The position numbers and the translations under genes are program-made. Shown piece after piece: positions 31,223 to 40,996 of a DNA stretch of 64,000 nucleotides. This stretch comes from CAVPJW01 sp963705525 (GTDB lineage: Bacteria > Acidobacteriota > Vicinamibacteria > Vicinamibacterales > CAVPJW01), in assembly GCA_963705525.1 (NCBI GenBank), contig CAVPJW010000004.1, forward strand, positions 1,054,001 through 1,118,000, read 5' to 3'. How positions within the stretch are numbered: position 1 is the first letter of the stretch; every line of letters starts with the position of its first letter. The notes under the pieces are model-generated. The model had not been told where the DNA came from and made no database searches. It worked only from the letters and a program-made list of their open reading frames with translations.

Positions 31223-33763
31223 TCAGGGATGGCGGCGACGCCCCAGCGACAGGACGACATTCTTGTCGCTCCAGCCGGAACCCTCGAAGGTCACCCGAAT
31301 GTCCAGCTGGTCGCCGGCGCGCGTGACAATCTCGCCGCCGGCGACATCAGTCACCTCGAACGGGACCTTCACTCGAACGATGTAGGCGCGATCGCTCAGG
31401 CCCTGGAGCCTCGCGGTGTACCGCCCGTTCGCGATCCCCGTCTCCAGAATGCGAAGCCGCCCGGACGACGCGCCGAGCCTGAGCGGTTCGTTCAGCGTCT
31501 CGATCTCGACGCCGGGCTTGATACGGAGACTCTTCGTTTCTGAACCCCCATCGAATGTCAGCTCAGACCTATTTCCTTCAATCTCGGCGCCCGGCGACCG
31601 GACAATGAGCACCTTCAGTGGCTGCGGCCTGCCCGTGCTCGCGACAGTCACCGCCATCCGGTAGGGATCGCGCGCGAGCGACACGTCGAACACCGCGTCT
31701 CGCCATCTCAGACGATGAAGCCGAAGGTAGCTCCATCCGACGGGAAGTTGCGGTTCGATCTCCAGCATCGCGTCGCGATCGCCCGGCGCCGGTTCCCGCA
31801 ACCCGACCAGCCCGCGCATCAGGCCCGACATGAATCCAGTGGTAGAAAACAGTTGATGCGGGACCGCGGCATCGATCGATCGCAGCCGATCGCCGGAGAA
31901 AAGCTCCGGCGTATATCCGCGGCCTTCGATCGAGGAGAGGTCGGCCGTGCCGTCGAGATACTGCCACGCCGCGTCGGGTCGGTGGTGTGAGTAGAGCGCG
32001 AGCGTCGCGAAGCCCGTCAGGAACGGCCACACGGCGCCGTTGTTGTAGCTGAGCGGGTCGTACAGCGCGCTCTCGCGCGAGAGCATGCGGGCGCCCCAGT
32101 CGGCGGCGATGCCCGCGCGTGCCAATTCGTCGAGCATGCCCGACACGGCCGGGCGCTCATCGTCGAACATGCCGCGCCAGATCCCGAACGCCGGCCAGAC
32201 AGTCGGCTCGGCCTGACCGCGTCCATCCTTCAGCAGCGCGAAATAGATCCGCCGGCCGGCGTCATCGAGAAACCTGGCGTTGAGCGATCGCCGCGCCTTG
32301 TCGTACGACACCCGGGCATCGGCGGCGAAAGAATCGCCGGCGAACTCGGACAGTTCCGCGGTCGCTGCGGCAGCCTCCGTCCATGCCGCGGCCAGGAACA
32401 CGTCGGTCAGGACTTCGCCGCTTCGGAGCGTGCCCGTCTCGACGGCCGCCAGTCCGGCCCTCGTATTGTCCATCAGGCCGTCTTCGTCTTCGTCGGTCGA
32501 GACGCAGTAGTCGTAGGCCTTTCGAATCGACGGCCAGAAGTCCTTCGCCATCGTGATGTCGCCGCTCGCGCGCACGTAGTCGCGAACGGCGGTGATGTAG
32601 AGCGGTGTCGTGTCGGCGTGGTAGTAGCCGTAGGGAAAGTCCTCGAACCAGCGAATGTACGCGGCGCCCTGCGACAGCTCGTGCATCATCTTGCCGTCGG
32701 CCCGCTGCCTCTTTCGCAGGAATTCCAGCGACTGCTTTACGGTCTCGAAGTCGCCATACGCGGTCATCGCCCAGCTGTTGATGAATGCATCTCCACCGAA
32801 GAACCAGCCGAACCCAGGGCGCTCGGTCGTGCCGGACGAGCCCAGCCCGGCGATCAGACCGCAGCCGAGCTGAGGATTGCAGACGAAGCCCTTGTCGAGC
32901 GCGACCTTCCCCCATTCGAACGCGAGATCGATCCGATCGTCCGGCGTGTCAATCGTCGTCAGATCGTCGCGCACGTGGCGATAGTGATCGAACGCCGACT
33001 GGTAGATGGCTTGCGGCGACTCGAGCAGGTGGGTGTAGATCCGCCGCGCCGTGTCCAGGCCCTCCGGGCTCGCGGCGATTGCGATCGGAATCAGTCCCCG
33101 CCGCGCCAGCTCTGGAGTCACTTCGATCACGAATTGCGACGGCGCATCGGGCAGGTTGTGCGCCGGCTGCTCGGGAGGCGCCAGCGCGTACGGCGATCCG
33201 ATGAGGGCCGCGTGCTTCCGGCCCGCTTCACCGGCCACGAAGGCGTTCACATCCTTGTCCCAATAGCTGAATTGCCCACCGAGCGCCGCCGGCCACATCG
33301 GCTTCAGATCGATCCTGAACCGGACGAACACACGCAGAGGAACCGAGGTTTGAATGTCGAGGAGGACGAGGCCTCCGGGCTCGTCGAACGGCACGAGCCA
33401 CATGGCGTCGGCGGTGAACGAGTCGTGCGCGTAGCGGACGAGGCTCGATTCGGGCCGCACATCGACCCACGAGGCCAGCTCAGAGCCGGGAATCGGATCG
33501 GCGTATGCCGGCGTTCCGAACGCCAGCTGAAAGCCGTGCAGCACTTTGAGGGGATAGACCCACGCCTCGAAGCTGCCGTCCTCGCGGCCTAGAAACGCGC
33601 CGCGTCGGCCGGACGCTTCCATGAAGCGCGTCGAACGAGCCGCGCCGGTCAGCGCAATCGGATTGGGATGGACCACCAGACGCGGCGTCGGGGCGACGGC
33701 CGCATCGCGGTCGGCCACGGCCGCGAGCAGGCATGCCACCGAGAGCACGATCGGCTTCAACAT
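31223..33763 (-). CDS. Six-hairpin glycosidase, amylo-alpha-1,6-glucosidase-like, exported
   Basis: 846 residues with a signal peptide (IVLSVACLLAAVADRDAAVA). An N-terminal beta domain (residues ~30-250) is followed by an (alpha/alpha)6 toroid: GFGWFFGGDAFINSWAMTAYGDFETV, YGYYHADTTPLYITAVRDYVRASGD, DEDEDGLMDNTRAGL, PLSYNNGAVWPFLTGFATLALY and IEGRGYTPELFSGD. The latter acidic clusters are candidate catalytic residues, as in glycogen-debranching (GDE_C) and GH15-like enzymes. A C-terminal ~150-residue beta region may bind carbohydrate. It likely hydrolyses an alpha-glucan or related oligosaccharide outside the cytoplasm. Confidence 0.8.
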   Translation of the reverse strand: MLKPIVLSVACLLAAVADRDAAVAPTPRLVVHPNPIALTGAARSTRFMEASGRRGAFLGREDGSFEAWVYPLKVLHGFQLAFGTPAYADPIPGSELASWVDVRPESSLVRYAHDSFTADAMWLVPFDEPGGLVLLDIQTSVPLRVFVRFRIDLKPMWPAALGGQFSYWDKDVNAFVAGEAGRKHAALIGSPYALAPPEQPAHNLPDAPSQFVIEVTPELARRGLIPIAIAASPEGLDTARRIYTHLLESPQAIYQSAFDHYRHVRDDLTTIDTPDDRIDLAFEWGKVALDKGFVCNPQLGCGLIAGLGSSGTTERPGFGWFFGGDAFINSWAMTAYGDFETVKQSLEFLRKRQRADGKMMHELSQGAAYIRWFEDFPYGYYHADTTPLYITAVRDYVRASGDITMAKDFWPSIRKAYDYCVSTDEDEDGLMDNTRAGLAAVETGTLRSGEVLTDVFLAAAWTEAAAATAELSEFAGDSFAADARVSYDKARRSLNARFLDDAGRRIYFALLKDGRGQAEPTVWPAFGIWRGMFDDERPAVSGMLDELARAGIAADWGARMLSRESALYDPLSYNNGAVWPFLTGFATLALYSHHRPDAAWQYLDGTADLSSIEGRGYTPELFSGDRLRSIDAAVPHQLFSTTGFMSGLMRGLVGLREPAPGDRDAMLEIEPQLPVGWSYLRLHRLRWRDAVFDVSLARDPYRMAVTVASTGRPQPLKVLIVRSPGAEIEGNRSELTFDGGSETKSLRIKPGVEIETLNEPLRLGASSGRLRILETGIANGRYTARLQGLSDRAYIVRVKVPFEVTDVAGGEIVTRAGDQLDIRVTFEGSGWSDKNVVLSLGRRRHP

Positions 33764-34047
33764 GCGCGCGATTCTAGCTCACGCGACAGCCGCACCTGAA
33801 TGACCGGACACCAGCGGATCGGATTTGCCGCCCGCCTGCGAGAGCGGCTGGTGTTGCCCGAGTTGGCTGCGTGGAGGAGCGTGATTTACGCAGGAGAAAA
33901 AAGCCGCCGCAGGCGTGACGGCCGCGCAGGTTACGAACCTGCGCGGGTCGCAAAATGCCAGGCCGGAGGCGAGCTTTTTCCACGCGACCGACCCGCAGCC
34001 AAGGCGGGCAACGCCAGCCACTCTCGCGGAAAGCGGCCCTGACCGCT
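33764..34047. other. Intergenic region with a strong hairpin; no gene seen
   Basis: 284 bases between the glycosidase start and the end of the next cupin gene. At 33923-33945 there is a perfect 10-bp inverted repeat (CGCGCAGGTT/AACCTGCGCG) with a 3-nt loop. Open frames here lack family matches and vary in direction. The hairpin lacks a T-tract on either side, so a regulatory or repeat role is as likely as termination. Confidence 0.5.
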
Positions 34048-34407
34048 CTATGACTTCGCGTAATGACTCGCGCCGAGGAAGTGGAGCGACACGTACGGTT
34101 CGTCGCCCACGACCCAGCTGTCGTGCGGATCGGGCGGGATGTAAAAGAGGACACCGGGCGTGAGATCGTAGATGCGCCCATCGGCGAATGCCGCCGTCGC
34201 GTGGCCGGAAACGACGAGGCCCAGGTGCTCCACCGAGCATCGCTCGGCGCCGACCGTGGGACCGACATGGTCGGACCACTTCCATCCCGGCTGGTACGTC
34301 GCTCGGCCGATGGTCATGCCGCCAATCGTGACCAGCTCGAACCGCCCTTTGTCGAACGTGCGGGTTTCGTCAGGCTGCTCGAAGCGCTTCAGGATGACGT
34401 CGACCAT
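34048..34407 (-). CDS. Small cupin-domain protein
   Basis: 119 residues, single cupin. MTIGRATYQPGWKWSDHVGPTVGAERCSVEHLGLVVSGH has His and Glu in motif-1 positions (DH...E), and DLTPGVLFYIPPDPHDSWVVGDEPYVSLHF is motif 2. There is no signal peptide, so it is probably cytosolic. The group is common in soil bacteria and has no assigned substrate. It lies between the methyltransferase (downstream) and the glycosidase on the same strand. Confidence 0.85.
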   Translation of the reverse strand: MVDVILKRFEQPDETRTFDKGRFELVTIGGMTIGRATYQPGWKWSDHVGPTVGAERCSVEHLGLVVSGHATAAFADGRIYDLTPGVLFYIPPDPHDSWVVGDEPYVSLHFLGASHYAKS

Positions 34408-34431
34408 GAGATCTCCGTTTGAGGTGAGTGG

Positions 34432-35286
34432 TCAGCCGCGCCCGAGCAGGCACACGCCCGACCAGGGCCGCGAGCCTTGCCGGCCGGTTGACTCCGGCAG
34501 GAGAGCCAAGATTCGATACTTCCACGGCAGTCGTCGAAGCCGTGCTGCCGACTTCAGCATCGACCGCACGGCAATCGGACGCCAGCCGAACGGCACGAAG
34601 AATTCGGGGCCCTCTTCCGGACCGAACTTGAGCGGCGATCCGGCGGCGCTCAGGGAGACCCCGACATCTTTCTGCAGCATTTGCAGGAGTCCCGGCGACG
34701 CCACTTCGAGACTCCATCGCGAGAACGTATCCGGCGCGGCCAGATCGCGCGCGACCGCGCCAACTTCGTCGCGCGTGAAGTAGATGAGCAGGCCTTCGGT
34801 GATCACCATCACCTTGCGCGCGCGCGCCCCGAGTGCCTTGAAGAGATCGCGGCGTGCGGGGACATCGGCGAGATCGAGCGCAATCCGCTCCAGGCGGCAC
34901 GCCGGTTTCTCGCCCTTCAGCGCGTCCTCTTTGTACGCGAGCAGGTCCGGCAGATCGACCTCCACCCACGAGAGGCTCGCCGGGAGATCCAGCCTGTAGG
35001 GTCGCGTGTCGAGGCCGGCGGCCAGATTGACGACCATGTCCACGCCGCCGCGCACCTGCTCGACGACGTTCTGATCGTGCAAGTACGTGCGCGTGACCCA
35101 GGGCCACGTCTCGCGGAAAGTCCCGGAAATGTTCTCCGCGATGTATTGACCGCGCGCGCCTGCCAGGCGCCGCGCAAACGGATCGCGGAAGAGCGCATCC
35201 GCGCGGTCGGTCTCGTCGGCGCGGTACACGGCCGTCCAGAGCGCCGTATCGGAGATGCTGCGGATGACGGGATCGGGGTCGCTCAA
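34432..35286 (-). CDS. SAM-dependent methyltransferase, TIGR00027/LCMT-like (PPM family)
   Basis: 284 residues using a TTG start at 35286, just after AAGGGCAGG. RSISDTALWTAVYRADETDRADALFRDPFARRLAG opens the domain, VVNLAAGLDTRPYRLDLPASLSWVEVDLPDLLAYK carries the SAM-binding GLDTRP and acidic strand-2 motifs, and KVMVITEGLLIYFTRDEV is motif post-II. The family includes leucine-carboxyl and small-molecule O-methyltransferases. Homologues in bacteria have unknown acceptors. A longer open frame upstream crosses the SWIB gene region in the wrong frame and is not used. Confidence 0.85.
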   Translation of the reverse strand: MSDPDPVIRSISDTALWTAVYRADETDRADALFRDPFARRLAGARGQYIAENISGTFRETWPWVTRTYLHDQNVVEQVRGGVDMVVNLAAGLDTRPYRLDLPASLSWVEVDLPDLLAYKEDALKGEKPACRLERIALDLADVPARRDLFKALGARARKVMVITEGLLIYFTRDEVGAVARDLAAPDTFSRWSLEVASPGLLQMLQKDVGVSLSAAGSPLKFGPEEGPEFFVPFGWRPIAVRSMLKSAARLRRLPWKYRILALLPESTGRQGSRPWSGVCLLGRG

Positions 35287-35469
35287 TGGACCTGCCCTTC
35301 GAGACCGTCTGGGAAGAGGGCGGAGGCGAGCGAAGCAACGCGGTGCAGCACGCGCGGCGTACGGACGACGGCGAACTGGGCTCCCTGCCCCATTCGGGTC
35401 CGGCCGCCGCACGTGCTCGTCGGGATCGGCGCGCGGCGGAAACCGGCCGCGCGCCGAGTAATCGCCGGC

Positions 35470-35752
35470 CTACTTCAGGTGCTTCGAGACGAGCTTGGTC
35501 ATCTCGAACATGTTGACGGTCGCCTTGCCGCCGAAGACGGCCTTGAGCGAGGCGTCGGCCTTGATCATCCGCTTGTTCTTCGGAGTCCTGGAGGCCGTTC
35601 TTCTTGATGTAGGCCCACAGTTTCTTCGTCACCTCGGTCCGGGGCATCGGCTTGCCGCCGATGACCTCGGCCAACGCCGCACTGGGCGTCATCGGCTTCA
35701 TAAATGCTGCGTTGGCTTTCCGGGCCGGTTTCTTCGTCGCGCTCTTGGCCAT
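35470..35752 (-). pseudogene. SWIB/MDM2-domain protein, one frameshift
   Basis: A basic N-terminal tail (MAKSATKKPARKANAAFMKP) leads to the SWIB domain: MTPSAALAEVIGGKPMPRTEVTKKLWAYIKKNGLQD. The frame then breaks near 35588 (one extra base after CAGGAC). The other frame carries PKNKRMIKADASLKAVFGG and VNMFEMTKLVSKHLK to a stop at 35470. Together this is a normal ~93-residue bacterial SWIB protein. Such stand-alone SWIB proteins are known in Chlamydia and many soil bacteria and probably bind DNA or topoisomerase. One-base correction would restore it. Confidence 0.8.
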
Positions 35753-35784
35753 CTGTTCTCCTTATGAGAGACCGTTCAGGTCTG

Positions 35785-38433
35785 TCACCTGCTGCCGCCT
35801 GCCGTCTGTCGCTCGGTATCCGACCGCGGCTGGTCGACGAGCGAGTTGAACACGAGTTTGAAGGTGCCGTGGGCCTGGGCGCGATGCTGCGCCCTGAACC
35901 CGATCAAGATCACTTTCCCCTGGCCCTGCTCCACCGAAACCATCGCCGCCTTCCTGGCAATCACCTCGGGTCCGAGCAGCCAGCCGCTCTGCAGTATGTC
36001 ACGGTCCACGAACGTCGCGACCGTTTCGACACGCTCATTTCTCTCGGTCGGCATGATCTCATACGCCTGGTTTCCCGCCAGAAACACGGCGAGACCCTGC
36101 GCCGGCATGCCGTACGCGAGAGGATTGGACGAATCGAACTTCACTTTCAGCGTCGAGCCGGGGCACCAGAACTCCGTGGGCTTCCTGCCGGCAACGACGT
36201 TCTTGAGGGGCAGGTGGAGGTGCTCGATGGCGAAACCACCCGACGAGCCGAAGGTCAGGAGCGTCCCGCCTTTCTTGACGAAGTCCTGGAGCGCATCGAC
36301 GCCTTCCTTGCCGATGCCGCTCCGGTACTCCGGCGGGTATTCACCCTCCGGCTCGTCATCGGGGTCCACCGTGACCTTGCCCATGATCATATCCGGCGAG
36401 TCAGACGGCAGGATGATGACGTCGTAGTTGTCCTTGAGCCCGCCCTTCTTGATCTCGGCGTCGAGGAGCGATTTGTACGGGAAATCGAACTGCTCGAGCA
36501 GCCAGCGCGTCCAGCCCTCGTCCATGTTGCCGCCATAGAAGCGCTGATACATCCCGATGCGGAGTCGTTTCACGGCATGCGTCCCCTGAGCGGGATCGCC
36601 TTTCAGTGCTCCGAAGTCCACACCTGTCGTGCGGGCGATATCCGCGACGACCGTATCGGATCCTCCGGTCACGATGAAGTCGCCGGGCCGGAGAGTGGCG
36701 TCGGACGGCTTGTCGACGCGACGGACGGCCACGCCTTTGTCGAGCAGGAGATTCACGGCCTTGAAGCTGTCATTCAGCCGGCCATCGATCACGTAGTTCG
36801 CGTTCCGCGCCACCTTGCCCACCGGGACAACATCTCCGGTCAGCTTCACCAGATCTCCCGTGACGGCTTCGTCGACAGGATCGACGCGGACGCCCATGAA
36901 CTCGGCCATCGTGTCGGTCGACATGTCGTAGGGACGGATCGGGTTGCCGTTCGCATCGCGCGTATAGCTGTTGTCCGGATAGAACGTGCGGCCGAGCAGC
37001 CATCGAATGACGCCCATCTTCGGCTGGGCCATCGAGACCACGAAGGATCCGGGACCGTACAGCACGTCGCCGCTCGTGAATCCCTTCGGCGCCTGCTGGA
37101 TCTCGATGCCCTGGGCGAGCAGCTTGTTCACGAGCTTGGTGGTCGGTCAGCGGATCGTGCTGGCTGGCGGGAACGATGAACGCCGCGGGCTTTCCGCTCG
37201 CGCCCCGCTCGGTCTGACGTTTCGCTTTCAGGTAGGCGTTCCACAGCACGGTTTCGCGGTTGCGCGCCGCGAGATCGAGCGCGGCCCAGCCGGCCACCTT
37301 CTGCTGTTCGACGATGTCCCGAAGACGCCACCAGCCACCGGGCCAGGGATGCGGGAACGTGGTCTGCTCTTCGTATTTCGGCAACCCCCGCGTTTCACCC
37401 TTCAGTTGATCGGGGTGAATGAAGAGCGGCGTCGCGAGTCCTGACGCTAGCCGACTCGGTCAGCATCCCGGCGATGTTGTGGAACGGCGTGATCCAGTGG
37501 AACCCGAAATGTCCCCAGCCGGAATAAATCGCGGCGTTCACGATTCCGGACTTGCCGGCCTCTTCCTCTTTGTAGGCGATGTGCGCGCCGTACCAGCTGA
37601 GCTCTCGCCAGACAAGCGGATCGCCTGACGGCCTGACCGGCTCTGCGTACGGCGGCACGTAGATACGAGCGCCGTAGTTCCCCATGTGGTGGTGATCGAT
37701 GTACGCCTGCGGGCTTCCAGTCGCGGAACAGAATCTTCGCCATGTACTGCGACTCGACCACGTTGGTCTGGAATGCGTCGCGGTTGTTGTCGTGGCCGAC
37801 GTACTTGTGGTACAGCGACGGGTAGCTGATGCCTTCGTAGTCGGTGCCCAGCGTCTTCCGGTACCAGTCCGTGACCATGATTTGTCCGTCGGGATTGAAC
37901 GAGGGGACCATCAGAAAGACCACGTTGTCGAGAATCCGCGTCGTCTCTTCGTCGTTTCTCGAGGCGAGGTCGTAGGCGAACTCCGGTGCCATCTGGGTGC
38001 CGCCGATTTCGGTGGCGTGCATGCTCATCGACTGCACCATGACGACCTTGCCCTGCGCGACGAGTTTCTTGACGTCCGCTTCGGCGATGCCTCTGGGATC
38101 GCTGATCTTCAGATTCGTCTGCCGGATGTCCTCGAGCTTCGCCAGGTTGGAGGGCGCGGAGATCGTCACCAGAAGAAACGGATTCCCCATCGTCGTGGGT
38201 CCCATGTTCAGAACTTTGATTCTGGGGCTTTCCTTTTCGAGCATCTGGAAGTACTCGACGATCTTGTCCCAGCGCGCCATCTGCCGATCCGCACCGAGCT
38301 GGAAGCCGAAGAACTTGTCCGGCGGGGTCGCTCCGGGCCCGGCTTGCGAGCCGCCGGCCGCAGTGAGCCGGAGGCCCGCCGTCGAAATCGCAAACAGGAG
38401 AATGGCGACGAGGCCAACGGCACTCCGCTTCAT
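35785..38433 (-). pseudogene. M14-family zinc carboxypeptidase, exported, split in four frames
   Basis: Start ATG 38433 with a signal peptide (AVGLVAILLFAISTAGLRLTA). The first ~240 residues contain VQSMSMHATEIGG, whose HxxE binds zinc, and YHKYVGHDNNRD. The frame changes near 37710 (next piece YIDHHHMGNYGARIYVPP, third zinc His), near 37440 (PKYEEQTTFPHPWPGGWW) and near 37143 at a GGTCGGTC tandem duplication, then runs open to 35785 (FYPDNSYTRDANGNP; TLLTFGSSGGFAIEHLHLP). Restored length is ~880 residues, with a C-terminal glutamine-amidotransferase-like domain of the kind found in large bacterial M14 proteins. Three independent indels suggest sequence error rather than ordinary decay. Confidence 0.8.
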
Positions 38434-38491
38434 CAGTCCACTCCGTCCCTGAAAGGTGCCCATGGATGCCGGGCAAATCTTACATCGTCAC

Positions 38492-39235
38492 TCACGCGGC
38501 CGTCAGTAGTACCGGGTCGCCGCGTGTAATCACGAGGGTGTGCTCGAAGTGCGCCGCCAGGCTCCCGTCTCTGGTTCGAACCGTCCATCCGTCTGAAGCC
38601 TCGAAGGCCTCGCCGGAACCCGCGCTGATGATCGGCTCGATGGTCAGGACGAGCCCTTCGGTCAGAACGTCCTTCTGTCGAGGCACGTAACAGTTGTGAA
38701 CGGACGGCGGCTCATGAATCGTGCGACCGATTCCATGCCCACCGAGGCCGCGCACGACCTCGAATCCCCTGCTGTGTACTTCCTGCTCGATCACGCGGCC
38801 AATCTCCCGCACAGGATTTCCGGCTCGCGCAACCGTCAACGCCTTCACGAAGGCGTCCCGCACGCATTCGGCGAGCCGCTGGGCACAATCCGACCCCTCG
38901 CCAATAATGACCGTGCGAGCCGCATCGGCCATGTAGCCGTCCTTCTCGGCCGTGACATCCAGCTTGACGAGGTCACCCACCGCGAGACGACGCGGCCCTG
39001 GGACACCGTGGACGACCTCGTCATTGACGCTGATCAGCGCCGATCCCGGAAACCCGTAGACCAGCGTCGGCGCGGACCGCGCGCCGTGCTGCGCAAATAT
39101 TTCGGCCGCCACCTCGTCCAGTTCGCCGGTCGTCACGCCGGCGTGTACGTTCTTCTCCAGAGCGTCGAGCGTGAGCCGCACGATGCGGCCGACGCGACGC
39201 AGAAAGGTCCAGTCCCTCTCCGATTCAATGGACAT
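38492..39235 (-). CDS. map: Type I methionine aminopeptidase
   Basis: 247 residues from the ATG at MSIESERDW (a GTG three codons upstream is also possible). Metal ligands are all visible: KLDVTAEKDGYMADAARTV (two Asp), GHGIGRTIHEPP (His), LTIEPII (Glu) and AAHFEHTLVI (Glu). VNDEVVHGVPG carries the N-terminal His of the active site. It removes the initiator Met from nascent proteins. It stands alone here, away from ribosomal genes, so it may be a second copy rather than the housekeeping one. Confidence 0.95.
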   Translation of the reverse strand: MSIESERDWTFLRRVGRIVRLTLDALEKNVHAGVTTGELDEVAAEIFAQHGARSAPTLVYGFPGSALISVNDEVVHGVPGPRRLAVGDLVKLDVTAEKDGYMADAARTVIIGEGSDCAQRLAECVRDAFVKALTVARAGNPVREIGRVIEQEVHSRGFEVVRGLGGHGIGRTIHEPPSVHNCYVPRQKDVLTEGLVLTIEPIISAGSGEAFEASDGWTVRTRDGSLAAHFEHTLVITRGDPVLLTAA

Positions 39236-39316
39236 CCGTGGCACTCCCCGTCTGCGTGAGCATTATGGCACCTCGACGCGGGGATGTGTCCGGGGTGTTC
39301 GAGGAGCGTGTGGCAA

Positions 39317-39859
39317 TTACGTCGTCGGAATCGGGCGCGGCTGAACCACTGACAGGTAGGCCGTCCATGGGCCGACCGCAGCCTCGTACTGGCGTCCCAT
39401 CGTTCTGGCGATTTGAACGATGTGACCCAAGTCGTGAGCGACCCAGCTCGCCAGGAGCTCGGACAGGGACACGCGGCCGAGCCCGGGATGCATCCCGGTT
39501 CGCTCGAGGTCGTCGGCGGTCAGCTCGAGGGCCTTGAGCTCACGAAGATTCTGCTGCCGGAGCTCGGCAAACGTGGCGAGCAGCTCGTCGAGCGACCGCC
39601 CCTTGCTCTCGTCGAACATCGCAAATCTGTCGAACGGCAGGAACGTCTGCGCTTCGCCCGATTGAAGAATCATTCTCACGCGCGGCATCCAGTCGGTGCG
39701 CTCTCCGTGGATGAGGTGACCGATGACATCGAAGGGCGACCAGGTCCCCTCGCCTTCGTTGCGGTAGATCCACTCGTCAGGCAGCCCTGACAGGAGCGTC
39801 GTCAGCGCGGCAGGCGTACGGGTCAGGACGGCGACGGCTCGGTCGAGATCGAAATCCAC
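39317..39859 (-). CDS. DinB family protein
   Basis: 180 residues from a GTG at VDFDLDRAV, preceded by a strong GGAGGAGG site. EGEGTWSPFDVIGHLIHGERTDWMPRVRMIL supplies the first His, and SWVAHDLGHIVQIARTMGRQY the HxxxH pair. This is close in layout to the DinB at 24549 but has its own variations. A longer open frame extends upstream through a period-8 repeat and is not likely translated. Function is unknown. Confidence 0.85.
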   Translation of the reverse strand: MDFDLDRAVAVLTRTPAALTTLLSGLPDEWIYRNEGEGTWSPFDVIGHLIHGERTDWMPRVRMILQSGEAQTFLPFDRFAMFDESKGRSLDELLATFAELRQQNLRELKALELTADDLERTGMHPGLGRVSLSELLASWVAHDLGHIVQIARTMGRQYEAAVGPWTAYLSVVQPRPIPTT

Positions 39860-39872
39860 TCGTCCTCCTCCG

Positions 39873-39936
39873 CAGGAACCCTGGAACCGAACGCTGGAAC
39901 CGCAGAAGCCTGGAACCGTGGAACCCTGGAACCCTA
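39873..39936. repeat. Period-8 tandem repeat (GGAACCCT type)
   Basis: About seven units GGAACCCT, GGAACCGA, GGAACCGC, GGAACCGT and so on lie between the stop of the exported hypothetical gene and the DinB start. The unit sequence differs from the CCCTTCGA and TTCTTGG tracts but the position is the same. Confidence 0.75.
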
Positions 39937-40434
39937 TTTGTCGACCGGCGGACACGCCTCGGGCAGAGGCCGCCACGATTCCGCATCGAGGACGATTTCA
40001 TTGGCCAGTGGATCGCGCAGCGCATCCGACTGTGTCGGGTCACGATTGGGCGGCCCGCCGCCGATGCGGATCTTTCCACCCATCCCGATTGGAACGCCCT
40101 GATTGGCCGGCGAGAGCGCGGAGATCTTCGCGAGGCCCGTCACCTCGACAAGGTTCTCTTTGTGCGCCCGGATCTCGTTGAGCAGTTCTTTCTTGCCGAC
40201 GAGCCGGAGCCGGCTTCCTCGATCGACCGGTCCGGTGACCGGCTCCGCGCCCGGACGCGGGATTGCAATGAGCAGCGATTTTCCTTTGAGACACCCCGAC
40301 ACGGTGATCCGCGACGAGTCCTTGGGAACCGGTTTTTCCTGCGCCTGACGCCCGGCGCCGCTCACCTGGCCAATCACCACCAGAAGGCTGGCGAGGGCCG
40401 CTGCAGATCCGCGGCGCGATTGATGAGACTCCAT
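39934..40434 (-). CDS. Exported hypothetical protein
   Basis: 166 residues from an ATG with a good upstream AAGGTAGGA. A signal peptide (ALASLLVVIGQVSGAGRQA) precedes RITVSGCLKGKSLLIAIPRPG and LNEIRAHKENLVEVTGLAKI. The pattern of a CLKG followed by a VEVTG strand resembles small OB-fold or DUF5818-like periplasmic proteins, but I cannot name the family. The C-terminal part (PPNRDPTQSDALRDPLANE) looks unstructured. Confidence 0.6.
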   Translation of the reverse strand: MESHQSRRGSAAALASLLVVIGQVSGAGRQAQEKPVPKDSSRITVSGCLKGKSLLIAIPRPGAEPVTGPVDRGSRLRLVGKKELLNEIRAHKENLVEVTGLAKISALSPANQGVPIGMGGKIRIGGGPPNRDPTQSDALRDPLANEIVLDAESWRPLPEACPPVDK

Positions 40435-40444
40435 AGTTCCTACC

Positions 40445-40996
40445 TTATCCCGATTCGCACGGACCGATCCATCCGGCCTGGTGCCCATCGCGATCGGCTC
40501 CGACAGACTGGCTCCGCCGTTCAAGCAGCAGCACATCGCGCCAGCGTCCGTTCATCTGGCCCAGGCGCTCGCGCCGACCGACGATTCGAAAGCCGCAGCG
40601 GTTGTGCACGACAATGCTCGGCTGGTTCTCAGGAAATATTCCGGCCTGGAGTGTCCAGAGCCCATGCTCTTCCGACCGACGAACGAGGGCGTCGAGCAGG
40701 CGGAACCCGATGCCTCGACCACGGGCGGCGGATGCCACGTAGACGCTGACCTCGGCAACGCCGGCGTAGACGCACCGGTCCGACACCCGGCTCAGGGCGG
40801 CCCAGCCGACGATCTGATTGGCCGCGACGCCAAGAAGCCGGCAATCCGCCAGATGGCTCGTGTCCCAGTCGGTCCACGTCGGAGCCCCGGTCTGGAACGT
40901 CGCGTTGCCTGTGGCGATACCTTCTTCATAAATCGCCCGCACCGCCGGCCAGTCGTCGGCGGTCATGTCTCGGACAACAGGATCTGAAACCGTCAT
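40445..40996 (-). CDS. Phosphinothricin/methionine-sulfone-type GNAT acetyltransferase
   Basis: 183 residues. VRDMTADDWPAVRAIYEEGIATGNATFQTGAPTWTDWD is the characteristic start of the Pat/MddA (YncA) group. SVYVASAARGRGIGFRLLDALVRRSE has the acetyl-CoA loop. LQAGIFPENQPSIVVHNRCGFRIVGRRERLGQMNGRWRDVLLLERR has the family C-terminal Gly-Arg-Trp-Arg-Asp signature. These enzymes acetylate phosphinothricin or methionine derivatives. The GRWRD-like motif supports this strongly, but the exact substrate is not proved. Confidence 0.85.
   Translation of the reverse strand: MTVSDPVVRDMTADDWPAVRAIYEEGIATGNATFQTGAPTWTDWDTSHLADCRLLGVAANQIVGWAALSRVSDRCVYAGVAEVSVYVASAARGRGIGFRLLDALVRRSEEHGLWTLQAGIFPENQPSIVVHNRCGFRIVGRRERLGQMNGRWRDVLLLERRSQSVGADRDGHQAGWIGPCESG

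Noticed and set aside
33923..33945. 10-bp hairpin as an intrinsic terminator
   Set aside because: No T-tract follows on either strand and it is ~160 bases from the nearest gene end on the left.
34370..35752. 460-codon minus frame that starts at the SWIB gene and crosses the methyltransferase
   Set aside because: Only its first ~50 codons are SWIB; the rest is an out-of-frame reading of the methyltransferase caused by the SWIB frameshift.
35704..37179. Long plus-strand open frame (491 codons) opposite the M14 gene
   Set aside because: It is antisense to a clear metallopeptidase; composition is Arg/His/Val-rich as expected for a high-GC shadow, with no domain pattern.
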